Assembly: GCF_000177535.2 (NCBI RefSeq)
Contig: NC_015673.1
Location: forward strand, 1,240,001-1,304,000
Reading direction: 5' to 3'
DNA from: Corynebacterium resistens DSM 45100
Lineage (GTDB): Bacteria > Actinomycetota > Actinomycetes > Mycobacteriales > Mycobacteriaceae
DNA length: 64,000 nucleotides
Below the pieces are notes generated by a model. The model had not been told where the DNA came from and did not search any database. It worked only from the letters and a program-made list of their open reading frames with translations. Below, piece by piece: positions 9,235 to 18,120 of the stretch (positions are counted from its first letter, which is position 1; each line of letters begins with the position of its first letter). A program made the position numbers and the translations under genes.

Positions 9235-9570
9235 TTAGGGCTGTTGAGGGGTATTGGGATCAACAGGTTGTGCTGCGCCCTGTTGTGGCTGCACCGGTTG
9301 TTGCGGTGCAGGTTGTACCGGCTGCGCCTGCTGGTTGGCCTGCAGACGGGCAGCGGACTGCTCTGGGGTCTCCCCAGCGATAGGAGCCTGAGGATCGTGA
9401 GGCGCGATGGCACCCTTGCGCTGGTCGCTCTCGGACTTCATCTCGTCCATTTCGGACTTAAAGATGCGCATAGAACGCCCCAAGCCACGCGCTGCGCTGG
9501 GCAAGCGAGTAGCGCCGAACAGCAAGAGAACGACGAGCAGAATCAGAAGCCATTCCATAGGACCTGGCAT
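9235..9570 (-). CDS. tatA: Twin-arginine translocase subunit TatA
   Basis: Pore-forming Tat component. 111 residues: a short N-terminal membrane helix ([20 protein letters not shown]), the FG-x(5)-P hinge, and an amphipathic helix ([19 protein letters not shown]), followed by a Gln/Pro-rich tail made of repeats such as [18 protein letters not shown] at 9570 has GAGG upstream; a second ATG four codons in is possible. First gene of the tatA-tatC-helY group; tatB would be elsewhere. Confidence 0.93.
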   Translation of the reverse strand: MPGPMEWLLILLVVLLLFGATRLPSAARGLGRSMRIFKSEMDEMKSESDQRKGAIAPHDPQAPIAGETPEQSAARLQANQQAQPVQPAPQQPVQPQQGAAQPVDPNTPQQP

Positions 9571-9629
9571 TGGGGTTACCTCACATTCAAATATGTGCTT
9601 AAACCACTGGCGTGCTTAAACAAGTGTGT

Positions 9630-9660
9630 CATTCTATTGTCACCGTCACCCTAGCACTCA
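9630..9660 (-). promoter_or_regulatory. Candidate promoter of tatA-tatC-helY
   Basis: On the minus strand TTGAGT (9655-9660) and TAGAAT (9630-9635) are spaced by 19 bases, 60 bases before the tatA start. The hexamers are good but the spacing is longer than the usual 16-18. Confidence 0.35.
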
Positions 9661-9737
9661 AGCAAAGTGCGGTTGGATTACAGGTGTGACGAGGGTGTGT
9701 CGCGATGTGGCGACTTTCCGCGCACGTCAGCACAGTT

Positions 9738-11909
9738 TCAATCCAAATAATTGGACAGACCACGGCGTGCCCTGTGGCGAACCCTAGCGGCTAATTCTAA
9801 CGGTTGGGAACACCTCACGCTCGGCGTGTAAGCAATGATAAATCTCTCAATCCAGTCCCCAGTATCCGGCATGGTCACTAAAATATCCCCGCCGTTGGCC
9901 TCGACATCGTCATCGATAACCCACATTTGCTGATATTCCAGCATCCACCTAGCTGTTTCGGCGACGGCCACAGTGGCCCACGGTGTTTGTTCACTCCACC
10001 CAAATGGGTTCTCCGGGTCGATGTGTGGCTCTACTCTAGGCCCGGCGGAGTTTGGCTCCCCTACCTCTAAAACCACGATTCGGCTAGTCGCATACTTTCG
10101 TTGTCCTGGCTTGTTATCGTCCGTTTCACGGGCCCACAAGTAAGTTTCGCCATCGACAACGGCCAAATGATCCGGCAAAAGCACTCGGCGAGTACGCGAA
10201 TCCGAGGAAAGCGAAGTGTATTCCACGCTCACCGTTTGCCGCTGGCGAATCGCTTCCGCTAGCTGCACGCCAAGGCGGGATTGTATCGAACCCTCTCTAT
10301 TCTCGACGCCCTCCTGTTCCCCGGTCCCGGTTTCCTCGTGGCCCAAGTTAGTAATGGTGGCGGGGCGCAACGAGGCGTCGGCGTCGGACGAAGAAACACC
10401 GTCCTGAGATAGCCCGGCAATGGTGGTAGCCAGGGAGTCGATAGCCGAAAGGTTCTCGGGAGCAACCATATCTCGGATGGCTTCGAGGCTGACGCGGACG
10501 GCGGTTGCCTCGCTAGGGGTGAGCCGGATCGGGGAAGTAATTCCGGCGGAAAACTGCACTGTTGCGCCGGTTTTGTGCAATTCAATTTCGATGAGAGAAC
10601 CGGGCAAATAGCCGGGAAGACCGCAGAATTGCAGCTGCTTTAGTTCGTATTTGATTTGGGGCACGGTGGTGCCTAAATCGCGAGCTGCCATCATGAAACT
10701 TCCGCCGGGATGATTGGCGAACCATGCCAGGAGATCGACGCAGTGGGAGAATTGTTCGCCGTAGTACCGGGGTTCCGTAGTGGCGCGGGGTCTGCGAGCA
10801 GAGGAATCAGGCACGGCTGGTTCACAACTCCCGCCGCGTGTAGCAGCAGTTGTGAGTGTATCCTCGTCACATTCAGCAGTAGCTTGGTGCTCCTCGTTCG
10901 CTGCCAGAACGAGGATGCGCCTGACTTCTTCAACCACGGATGCAGGAGACGTAATGACAGCGTCTGTGGCATAGGCCGCTGCGGTCCGGATCAACCATTG
11001 GCGCTGTACACCGCGGATGGTCGCAGTGGTGCCTGTCCCATGTGGAGAATCGGAAGCAGCTCTCAATTCCCAAGCTCCGGGTCCACGGAACTCAACGGTG
11101 GCATCAATGAGGTCGCCAGCCCTGGATAAGCCACGACGGACCAACTCGTGGTTGCTTTGGCCCGTGGGTGCGGGATGCTCAATGAATTGAGGCAGCGCAT
11201 GAATGTCACCAAGGCGGGCCAAACGGAAAGTCCGTTGCGCATTTCTGTCTGGAGCATACCCGGTCACATACATTCGCCCGCCGAGGGTGGCATAAGCCCA
11301 TGGTTCGAGTTGTCGACGAATGGGTTCTACCAGCGGTGCAGGGTAGTAATCGAATTCAATGCGTAACCTATGATCTAGGGCACGAAACAGGGCTTGTAGC
11401 GACTTCTCATCCAAATCGATGTGGTCAGGAACATTGGAAACCACCGATTGACTGTGGGTAGCCGCTACCCCCGCGCTGGCGAGTTTCCGGAAAGCCGTCC
11501 GGGCCGCACTTTGCTGTTCTTGCCCATGAGCCCATTGCGAAGCTGTCGCCAGCAATTCTTTTTCCATGGCGCTGAACTCCACCCGCGGCATGAATGCTGA
11601 AGTTGGATCCAAGGACCAGCCTTTAACTGCTTCTTTCGTAGCGCCGAAACCGCTGTCAACACTGTGCTCGGTCAGAATAATCCCCGCATGTTTAGCTAGC
11701 GCAACACGATCCCGGTCAAATTGCCGTTTCGCGGTTCCTTCCTCAGCGGGTAGGCCGTATCCTTCCACGTGCTGCCGAATCCAGGTAAAAGGACGAGGGT
11801 GGGGCGAATGGGTCAAGGCAATAACCAAGTTCATCAACCGGGAAGTGCCTTCTTGCCATGTGACTTTCACAGGACTATTGGCAGCGTGCGATCCATTAAC
11901 GTTGCTCAC
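9738..11909 (-). CDS. pafBC: PafB-PafC fusion: WYL-domain transcriptional regulator of the DNA-damage response
   Basis: One 723-residue ORF holds two WYL regulators in tandem. The first half has a winged HTH (about 20-80, TSRLMNLVIALTHS and TAKRQFDRDRVAL) and a WYL domain (about 165-245, GGRMYVTGYAPDRNAQRTFR). The second half has another HTH (about 385-445, YYGEQFSHCVDLLAWFANH) and WYL domain (about 545-625). In M. tuberculosis pafB and pafC are separate genes; fused forms are known in some actinobacteria. PafBC activates the RecA/LexA-independent DNA-damage regulon. A GTG at 11909 follows TAAAGT-N7, so the mRNA may be leaderless. It lies 71 bases after pafA. Confidence 0.88.
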   Translation of the reverse strand: MSNVNGSHAANSPVKVTWQEGTSRLMNLVIALTHSPHPRPFTWIRQHVEGYGLPAEEGTAKRQFDRDRVALAKHAGIILTEHSVDSGFGATKEAVKGWSLDPTSAFMPRVEFSAMEKELLATASQWAHGQEQQSAARTAFRKLASAGVAATHSQSVVSNVPDHIDLDEKSLQALFRALDHRLRIEFDYYPAPLVEPIRRQLEPWAYATLGGRMYVTGYAPDRNAQRTFRLARLGDIHALPQFIEHPAPTGQSNHELVRRGLSRAGDLIDATVEFRGPGAWELRAASDSPHGTGTTATIRGVQRQWLIRTAAAYATDAVITSPASVVEEVRRILVLAANEEHQATAECDEDTLTTAATRGGSCEPAVPDSSARRPRATTEPRYYGEQFSHCVDLLAWFANHPGGSFMMAARDLGTTVPQIKYELKQLQFCGLPGYLPGSLIEIELHKTGATVQFSAGITSPIRLTPSEATAVRVSLEAIRDMVAPENLSAIDSLATTIAGLSQDGVSSSDADASLRPATITNLGHEETGTGEQEGVENREGSIQSRLGVQLAEAIRQRQTVSVEYTSLSSDSRTRRVLLPDHLAVVDGETYLWARETDDNKPGQRKYATSRIVVLEVGEPNSAGPRVEPHIDPENPFGWSEQTPWATVAVAETARWMLEYQQMWVIDDDVEANGGDILVTMPDTGDWIERFIIAYTPSVRCSQPLELAARVRHRARRGLSNYLD

Positions 11910-11980
11910 GGGTGGTACTTTAAATCCCTTTAGTTTAGGTGTTCAGTCTAAGCAGCAGCAGAAAATCGAGTTGCCCAGCG

Positions 11981-13414
11981 CTATCCAGTTTCCAGCGAAT
12001 CCAGCATTGCATCCACTAGTTCGTTGGTATTGGCGAAAGGATCGGGCAGCACAACCTCTTGGGATTGTTCCCCGTTGATCTTCACTCGCATCCAATCCAC
12101 CGTGTGTGGTAACGCGTGATGGCGAACAGCGGCCAGGAACTTCCCACGAACGGCGGCGCGTGTGGTGGCCGGGGCTGTAGTCAATGCATTTTCGATAGTT
12201 GCGGGAGTCACCAAGGCATTTGCCATTCCACGCTTGGCCAGCACATTGAAGATGCCGCGCTCTGGATGGATATCGTGGTACGTCAAATCGACTTGGGCCA
12301 AGCGCGGATCCGTGATCTCTAGACCACCACGATCGGCCATGCGATCTAGCAGTGTTTTCTTAATCACCCAGTCGATATCACGTGAAACTGGACTAAAGTC
12401 GCCGGTTTCAAAACAATCCAAAACCTTGCCCCACAGTGCCACCATTGGACGAAGCTGTTCATTCGGGGTGCCTAGCCAACCCTCGTTGCTTTTCTCGGGC
12501 TCAGGCCGCTTCGCTAGCCATTTCGACGCCGCCTCGTGTAGCGCCCGTTGAATCGCCAATGGGGTCGCAGTTTCGCCGGAGCGCAAAGTCACGGGCTGGG
12601 TACCGGAGAAATCGCGCGCTATCTCTCGTATTGAGCGAATCTCATTCGCAATCTCGAAATCAGGCAGCTTCTCCCCTGCCTCGATCATTTCTAGCACCAA
12701 CAACGTGGTGCCGATCTTCAGTGCGGTGGTGACCTCCGACATATTGGAGTCCCCCACAATGACATGTAGGCGCCGATACTTGCTGCTATCCGCATGGGGT
12801 TCGTCGCGTGTGTTGATAATCGGTCGTGACCGTGTGGTTGCGCTGCTGACTCCTTCCCACACATGGTCGGCACGCTGGCTCATCGTGTATCCAGCGGGAA
12901 AGTTCTCATTGGGCGCGCCCTTGGTGGGAATCGAAATCTTTCCAGCTCCACAGATCAGCTGGCGCGTCACCAAAAATGGAAGTAGTTGCGCACCTAGGGC
13001 TTTCAGCGGAATATCGCGACTGACTAGGTAATTTTCGTGGCAGCCGTAGGAATTTCCCATGGAATCCGTGTTGTTCTTCAGCAGGTACACGCGCCCGCCC
13101 ACACCGCGCTCGGCTAGGGTCTCTTCAGCCTGCGTAGCGAGTTTGTGCACCGTAACATCGCCCGCGCGGTCGTACGCTAGCAGCTGATGCAAGCTATCGC
13201 ATTCGGCGGTGGCTATTTCCGGGTGGGCACCGACATCCAGATACAACCTCGAACCATTGGACGTATAGATATTGGAGGAACGGTACTCCTCCACGATGGG
13301 GGCAAAAAGCTGGCGGGAGATTTCATCCGGACCCAGCCGGCGTGCGGAGTCCATCACATTGGTGATGCCATATTCCGTCTCTACGCCCATGATGCGACGA
13401 ACGAGTGGTGTCAC
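11981..13414 (-). CDS. pafA: Pup--protein ligase
   Basis: Joins the C-terminal Glu of Pup to lysines of target proteins using ATP. The 477-residue carboxylate-amine ligase fold protein begins RRIMGVETEYGI (ATP/Mg-binding Glu residues), with SRLYLDVGAHPEIATAEC, LKNNTDSMGNSYGCHENYL and INTRDEPHAD as further conserved motifs. Length fits PafA (about 450-480). The GTG start at 13414 overlaps the pup stop in a 4-base GTGA, so translation of Pup and its ligase is coupled. No prcB or prcA lies between pup and pafA. Confidence 0.96.
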   Translation of the reverse strand: MTPLVRRIMGVETEYGITNVMDSARRLGPDEISRQLFAPIVEEYRSSNIYTSNGSRLYLDVGAHPEIATAECDSLHQLLAYDRAGDVTVHKLATQAEETLAERGVGGRVYLLKNNTDSMGNSYGCHENYLVSRDIPLKALGAQLLPFLVTRQLICGAGKISIPTKGAPNENFPAGYTMSQRADHVWEGVSSATTRSRPIINTRDEPHADSSKYRRLHVIVGDSNMSEVTTALKIGTTLLVLEMIEAGEKLPDFEIANEIRSIREIARDFSGTQPVTLRSGETATPLAIQRALHEAASKWLAKRPEPEKSNEGWLGTPNEQLRPMVALWGKVLDCFETGDFSPVSRDIDWVIKKTLLDRMADRGGLEITDPRLAQVDLTYHDIHPERGIFNVLAKRGMANALVTPATIENALTTAPATTRAAVRGKFLAAVRHHALPHTVDWMRVKINGEQSQEVVLPDPFANTNELVDAMLDSLETG

Positions 13415-13626
13415 TGTCCGCCCTTCTGTACGTAGGAACGCACAAATTCTTCAGCGTTGTTTTCTAGCAGACCGTCGATTTCGTCCAGCAAATCATCAGT
13501 ACCGCTGACCTGGACATTCTCAAGGCCGGCGCCGGTGGAGACGGTATCGTCTACCTCGTGATCCTCGCGACCGCCTCCGGCATTAACCTGGCTGGAACCT
13601 CCGGCGGAACCTGGGCCGTTAACCAT
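13411..13626 (-). CDS. pup: Prokaryotic ubiquitin-like protein Pup
   Basis: A 71-residue acidic, disordered modifier. It has a Gly/Ser-rich N-terminus, the helix-forming central part (DDLLDEIDGLLENNAEEFVR) that binds the coiled coil of ARC/Mpa, and the C-terminal end SYVQKGGQ. The final residue is Gln, so Dop must deamidate it to Glu before ligation. Mycobacterial Pup is 64 residues; this one has a slightly longer N-terminus. ATG at 13626 with AAGGAAGG upstream. Confidence 0.97.
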   Translation of the reverse strand: MVNGPGSAGGSSQVNAGGGREDHEVDDTVSTGAGLENVQVSGTDDLLDEIDGLLENNAEEFVRSYVQKGGQ

Positions 13627-13676
13627 GCTGTACCTTCCTTAAAAGTTCACTATTAAGCACTCCACAAGGCAATGTA

Positions 13677-13727
13677 TTGAATGCTGCCTAGAATATTGGA
13701 TGCTTCCAGAATTGTTGAATGCTTTCC
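13677..13727. repeat. Three 19-base direct repeats upstream of pup
   Basis: TTGAATGCT at 13677, TTGGATGCT at 13696 and TTGAATGCT at 13715 lie exactly 19 bases apart, with partly conserved spacers (GCCTAGAATA, TCCAGAATTG, TTCC). They lie 50-100 bases before the pup start in the 131-base dop-pup gap. On the pup strand the core reads AGCATTCAA. Could be protein binding sites or part of a leader. Confidence 0.55.
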
Positions 13728-13757
13728 ACTGTAGCGATGTACGCTGTATTCCTGTCG

Positions 13758-15404
13758 TTAACTCAAACCAGTGACCCGTTCGGGGTGAACCGCCGATAGC
13801 TTCTTTACAACTTCTGCAATATCCTGCGTTGTGCCATCGGTATTCAAAAGGTTTTTAACCTCGAAGCCACCGTGATTCTCTCGTTGCATTGTCGCCTGGT
13901 TGTAGCAAGGGAACATTCCACTGGTTTCTGCAGCGGTGAATGCCTTGGGATCATCCAGAATTAACCGAGTAGCTCGGCTGCTGCCTGCGGGGGTATCCAA
14001 CACCAAACTATCCCAGTTCGCAGCAAGAACGTCCTCGGAATAGTTGGCAACAAGATGGCCACGCAGCCAAGCCCTGGTGTCAGCAGGTGGGCACGTCACG
14101 GCGTGCTCAATGGCCTCTACCGGGATGAGCGTGCGCATTCGACCTCGTTTGACGAGCGCATGGTACAAGCCACGATTGGGATCAATATCCGTGTATTGCA
14201 AATCGATGAGGGCTAAGCGCGGGTCATCCCAACGCAGACCTCTCGCGCGGTAACCGTTAATGAGTGCTAACTTCGCCGTCCAATCCAACCGGTCCGAGGT
14301 ACTCATCGGGTCATCTGCCAACGCATCGAGGATTTCCGCCCAGAGTTCCAACACAGCACGATCATCTTCGGCTTTCGGGCCGTCGAGCACGCCGTGTTCC
14401 TCTAGACCTGCGATGATTCGGTCCCGAATTTCTCGCTGTGTAGCGATGGCAGTGCGCTTCTTATTGCCATAAAACTGCAATTCAGCCGTGCAACTAAGAT
14501 CGCGGGAAACGCGTTGTACGTCCTTGACCGGCTCTATCAAATGAAGGTCGGAGAAGTCCACACCGTATTCAACTGCTTTCAGCAGCAGCGCGGTGGTCCC
14601 GAACTTTAGATACGCCGCCGTTTCGCTCATGTTGGCGTCATTAATAATGACGTGAAGGCGGCGCCACTTTTTAGCGTCAGCATGGGGTTCGTCGCGAGTA
14701 TTGACGATGCCACGGTTAAGCGTGGTTTCTAGGCTGATATCTGTTTCGATGTAATCAGCGCGTTGCGAAATCTGAAAGCCCGGTTCCTCCCCGGCAATGC
14801 CTAGCCCGACACGACCGGCACCAGTGAAAATTTGGCGCGTTACGAAATGTGGAATGAGAGCTTGCTGTACTTTCTCGATATCCACACTGCGGGGATACAT
14901 GTAGTTTTCGTGACTGCCGTACGAAGCGCCCTTGCCATCGACATTATTTTTGTAAATTTTGAGTTCTGGCTGGCCCTCAACCTTGCCACTTGCTTGGGCA
15001 GCGTGGTGCATGACCGTATCGCCAGCTTTATCCCACACCACACAGTCCCAGGCACTGGTCGTTTCTGGTGAGGAGTACTCCGGGTGGGCATGATCGACGT
15101 AAAAACGTGCTCCGGAGGAAGTGATTACATTCGCTGCGCCCAACGCATTTGGATCCAACACGGGGGCTGCTCCGGAGCGGTATCGGCGTAGATCGAAGCC
15201 ACGGATATCGCGCAACGGGGACTCGTTTTCGTAGTCCCATCGGGTGCGCCGGTTAATACCTTGACCGCTGTTTTCGGCATAAGCGATAACAGCTTGAGTG
15301 CTGGTGAGAATCGGGCTGGCATCGGGGGCATCTACAGCAACGATGCCGAATTCCGTCTCGCTACCAAGAATGTGCTGGCCAGAGCGTGTAAAACCGACAG
15401 GCAT
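13758..15404 (-). CDS. dop: Pup deamidase / depupylase
   Basis: Converts the C-terminal Gln of Pup to Glu and also removes Pup from proteins. The 548-residue protein is a PafA paralog: it opens MPVGFTRSGQHILGSETEFG (nucleotide-binding Glu), has ARFYVDHAHPEYSSPET, YKNNVDGKGASYGSHENYM and VNTRDEPHAD, and is longer than PafA, with the Dop-specific loop near residues 40-80. ATG at 15404 has TAGGAG upstream; longer starts to 15473 would overlap arc. It follows arc by 25 bases. Confidence 0.95.
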   Translation of the reverse strand: MPVGFTRSGQHILGSETEFGIVAVDAPDASPILTSTQAVIAYAENSGQGINRRTRWDYENESPLRDIRGFDLRRYRSGAAPVLDPNALGAANVITSSGARFYVDHAHPEYSSPETTSAWDCVVWDKAGDTVMHHAAQASGKVEGQPELKIYKNNVDGKGASYGSHENYMYPRSVDIEKVQQALIPHFVTRQIFTGAGRVGLGIAGEEPGFQISQRADYIETDISLETTLNRGIVNTRDEPHADAKKWRRLHVIINDANMSETAAYLKFGTTALLLKAVEYGVDFSDLHLIEPVKDVQRVSRDLSCTAELQFYGNKKRTAIATQREIRDRIIAGLEEHGVLDGPKAEDDRAVLELWAEILDALADDPMSTSDRLDWTAKLALINGYRARGLRWDDPRLALIDLQYTDIDPNRGLYHALVKRGRMRTLIPVEAIEHAVTCPPADTRAWLRGHLVANYSEDVLAANWDSLVLDTPAGSSRATRLILDDPKAFTAAETSGMFPCYNQATMQRENHGGFEVKNLLNTDGTTQDIAEVVKKLSAVHPERVTGLS

Positions 15405-15429
15405 GGGGGGTCTCCTAGAATCAGCGGGC

Positions 15430-17022
15430 TCAGTTGATAGTGATGTCGACAACGCGACGGGAGGACACACCATAGATACGCGCCCACTCAGCGGGGTTCG
15501 TGGTATCAGGTAGATCCTCGTTGTGCTCGATCTCCGCCTCTACAGCTGCATCTACGTGGCGGATGGACATACCACCGTGGTCGGTAGCGCCCGGCTGACC
15601 TCGCAGCGCATCTTTGATCGCGGCTGTTTTTGCACGATCGACGATGTTGGCCAACATAGCGCCCGAAGCAAAGTCGCCCCAGTACAGTTCGCGCGATCCG
15701 CCATCGGCGAAGTGCAACGTGACATAGCGGTGGGATTCACTGCGTTCGAAAAGCTTTTCTGCAATCCTTTCTCGCAGAAAGGCGGCAGCACCAGCGGCTG
15801 AACCATGTTCGGCAATGAGCGCGGCGTCGAAAGGAACAGAAGCCGTGAGGTGCTTGGACAGAATGTCCACAGCGGCAACCTGATCCGGGCGGGCTACACG
15901 GATTTTGACGTCCAAGCGTCCGGGGCGCAGAATCGCTGGGTCAATGAGTTCTTCGCGATTGGAAGCGCCGATGATGATGACGTTTTCCACGCCCTCTACG
16001 CCATCGAGTTCCGCAAGAAGCTGAGGAACGACCGTGGACTCCATGTCGCTGGAAACACCGGTGCCTCGGGTGCGGAAAAGCGCTTCCATCTCATCGAAAA
16101 ACACGATGACGGGTCGGCCTGAACTTGCAGCTCTTCGGGCTTGGTCGAAAATCTGCCGGATCTGGCGCTCGGTCTCGCCTACGAACTTATTAAGTAGCTC
16201 TGGGCCTTTGACATTGAGGAAATAGGACGTATCCCCTTCAGTCATGTGCTGTGCCAGCGAATTGGCCACTGCCTTGGCGATCAGAGTTTTGCCATTGCCA
16301 GGTGGACCGTAAAGCAGCACGCCTTTCGGCGGGCGCAACCCGTACTGCGTGTAGACCTCGGGGTGCAGAAAAGGCAGTTCAACTGCATCTTTGATCTGTT
16401 CAATTTGCGTGGATAGGCCACCAATATCGGAGTAGCGTACGTCAGGAACCTCTTCGAGGACCAAGCTGGAGATTTCGGTACGTTGTACGGCCTCGAAAGC
16501 CCATCCTGCACGCCGATCGACGATTACGGAATCGCCGGTGGAAATTTCCTGCGCCGCAATCTCACGCGCTAGCGCACTGGCGGCCTTAACTACGCTTTCT
16601 TCCCCGACCTTGTCGGCAACGATCAGGCGGTCTTTCCCGACGACCTCGACGACTTGGGCGATATCTCCGGAATCGCTAAACCCTGCGGCTTCAACAACCA
16701 CTTGCCCCTCGCCCAAGCGGACAGTCGTGCCTGGTTGGAGGGTCGATTTGTTGACCAGCGGGCTCACCGGCAATCGCATGCGACGGTTGGCCGTAAATAC
16801 TTCCGCGGTGTGACCTTGTGGGTTGAGCTCCAGCAGCGTGCCATAAGTGCTGGGTGGTTCGGCCATATTCTCAAGCCGGCCATTCATTTCCTCCAACTTG
16901 GCGCGCGATGCGCGGAGCATATCGGCCAGCTTCTGATTCCGAGCACCGAGAGCGCGGTTGGCGATCTGTAACTCCCGCAGAGTCTCCGGCGACTGGGACT
17001 GTTGGGACTGTGGCTCCGTCAT
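15430..17022 (-). CDS. arc: AAA+ ATPase ARC/Mpa, partner of pupylation, without the proteasome-docking tail
   Basis: Hexameric ring ATPase that recognises Pup and unfolds pupylated proteins. 530 residues: N-terminal coiled coil (about 12-55), two OB-type domains (about 60-185), AAA+ module with Walker A GPPGNGKT (239-246), Walker B IVFFDEME (306-313), sensor GASNREELIDPAILRPGRLD. Mycobacterial Mpa ends in a GQYL motif that docks on the 20S proteasome. Here the C-terminus is SSRRVVDITIN, so that motif is absent, which fits the lack of prcBA. ATG at 17022. Called mpa in mycobacteria. Confidence 0.95.
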   Translation of the reverse strand: MTEPQSQQSQSPETLRELQIANRALGARNQKLADMLRASRAKLEEMNGRLENMAEPPSTYGTLLELNPQGHTAEVFTANRRMRLPVSPLVNKSTLQPGTTVRLGEGQVVVEAAGFSDSGDIAQVVEVVGKDRLIVADKVGEESVVKAASALAREIAAQEISTGDSVIVDRRAGWAFEAVQRTEISSLVLEEVPDVRYSDIGGLSTQIEQIKDAVELPFLHPEVYTQYGLRPPKGVLLYGPPGNGKTLIAKAVANSLAQHMTEGDTSYFLNVKGPELLNKFVGETERQIRQIFDQARRAASSGRPVIVFFDEMEALFRTRGTGVSSDMESTVVPQLLAELDGVEGVENVIIIGASNREELIDPAILRPGRLDVKIRVARPDQVAAVDILSKHLTASVPFDAALIAEHGSAAGAAAFLRERIAEKLFERSESHRYVTLHFADGGSRELYWGDFASGAMLANIVDRAKTAAIKDALRGQPGATDHGGMSIRHVDAAVEAEIEHNEDLPDTTNPAEWARIYGVSSRRVVDITIN

Positions 17023-17083
17023 TGTTCCAAGTGTAGCCAGTTCCCTATCGCAATTGTCGAGGTGGTGGAACTATACCGCGATG

Positions 17084-17965
17084 CTAGTGTTCGATAGCAG
17101 CGGCAGTGGCATCGGGGCCAGGGCCGAAATCTTCCTCGTGCAGGGTAAAAAGTTCGCCTTCGAGGCCTTGTACAACGCAAAGCGCGAGCCCCGGCATCAG
17201 CTCGAGAGGATCCAACACCACCCGGCCACCAAGTTTGGTGACGATCGCTACCGATTCGTGCAAGTCGGTCACACCGAACCACGGCACCCACTGCGGTGCT
17301 GGATTGCCTTGAATAGTGGATAATCCATTCGGGAAACGTTGAGAAACGTCCACGACCCCAGCCCAGCTTTGATCGTCTTTGGTGAGCGTCTGGTATCCCG
17401 CGTTCACACCGTCCAATCCCATATCGCCGAGGTCGAAGACTTCTTCGTAGAACTCCGTAGACCGATGGACATCCTTGGTCACCAATTCAGCCCACGTCAC
17501 CGCCGCAGGGCCTGCAGGTGCGGAATCAGGGGGTATCGACGCCTCACTGAGCACCGTAAATAATCCCCCGTTGGAGTCGCGGGCTTCCGCCACAAGCAGC
17601 TGATGGGGTTCGCGGGCGACAGAATCTTGGCACACGGTCGATCCGCCTGCGGTCAAGATCTTTTGCGTAGTTTCCCGAAGATCGTTAGAAGTGAAGCACA
17701 CTGACCACCGCGTGGGAATGTCGTTGGTAGCTCCCGTAACTTCCTGCGGACCACTGGAGATGCTGGCGACGGGGCGTCGGTGTGAAGAAGCGATGAACCG
17801 CTGCTCTCCCGGAACGGAACCGGCAACCGTCCTCCACTCCCAGCTGAAAAGCTGCGAATAGAATTCACGGAACGTCTGCGACTCGCGTGGGCGGGCGTGA
17901 ACCCACCCGGGAACTCCGATCGGACGGACACCCGGAACGACCGGCGACGGCTCAGCGTGGTTCAT
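17084..17965 (-). CDS. VOC (glyoxalase/bleomycin resistance) family protein with two tandem domains
   Basis: 293 residues forming two vicinal-oxygen-chelate repeats: residues about 15-140 (SQTFREFYSQLFSWEW) and about 155-285 (VTKDVHRSTEFYEEVFDLG). The second ends in GLALCVVQGLEGELFTLHEE, with a metal-ligand-like Glu. Function is unknown; related actinobacterial proteins are simply annotated as glyoxalase-like. There is no ribosome binding site before the ATG at 17965; instead TAGACT lies 8 bases upstream inside a perfect inverted repeat, suggesting a leaderless, controlled transcript. Confidence 0.8.
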   Translation of the reverse strand: MNHAEPSPVVPGVRPIGVPGWVHARPRESQTFREFYSQLFSWEWRTVAGSVPGEQRFIASSHRRPVASISSGPQEVTGATNDIPTRWSVCFTSNDLRETTQKILTAGGSTVCQDSVAREPHQLLVAEARDSNGGLFTVLSEASIPPDSAPAGPAAVTWAELVTKDVHRSTEFYEEVFDLGDMGLDGVNAGYQTLTKDDQSWAGVVDVSQRFPNGLSTIQGNPAPQWVPWFGVTDLHESVAIVTKLGGRVVLDPLELMPGLALCVVQGLEGELFTLHEEDFGPGPDATAAAIEH

Positions 17966-17973
17966 AGAACCAG

Positions 17974-17998
17974 AGTCTAGCTATCTTGGGGCTAGACT
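17974..17998 (-). promoter_or_regulatory. Inverted repeat AGTCTAGC-N9-GCTAGACT over the -10 of the VOC gene
   Basis: Two perfect 8-base arms (17974-17981 and 17991-17998) flank nine bases. On the minus strand the proximal arm supplies TAGACT ending 8 bases before the ATG, as expected of a -10 element for a leaderless mRNA. A repressor bound here would block the promoter. The operator role is inference. Confidence 0.45.
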
Positions 17999-18093
17999 GC
18001 GCGACAAGAGTGAGGGAACCTTGCCATAGACAAAGTGGTGGGCAGCCTGCGCTGCGCGCCTAGGAAGCTGGCGCTCAGATTCAGAGCACCCAG

Positions 18094-18120
18094 CCAACTA
18101 GCGCCTCACCAACTAGCGCC
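18094..18120. repeat. 15-base tandem duplication covering the trmI stop codon
   Basis: CCAACTAGCGCC occurs at 18094-18105 and 18109-18120. The second copy contains the trmI stop (complement of CTA, 18113-18115), and the first copy puts another in-frame stop 15 bases on. A recent slippage duplication is likely. Confidence 0.6.
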
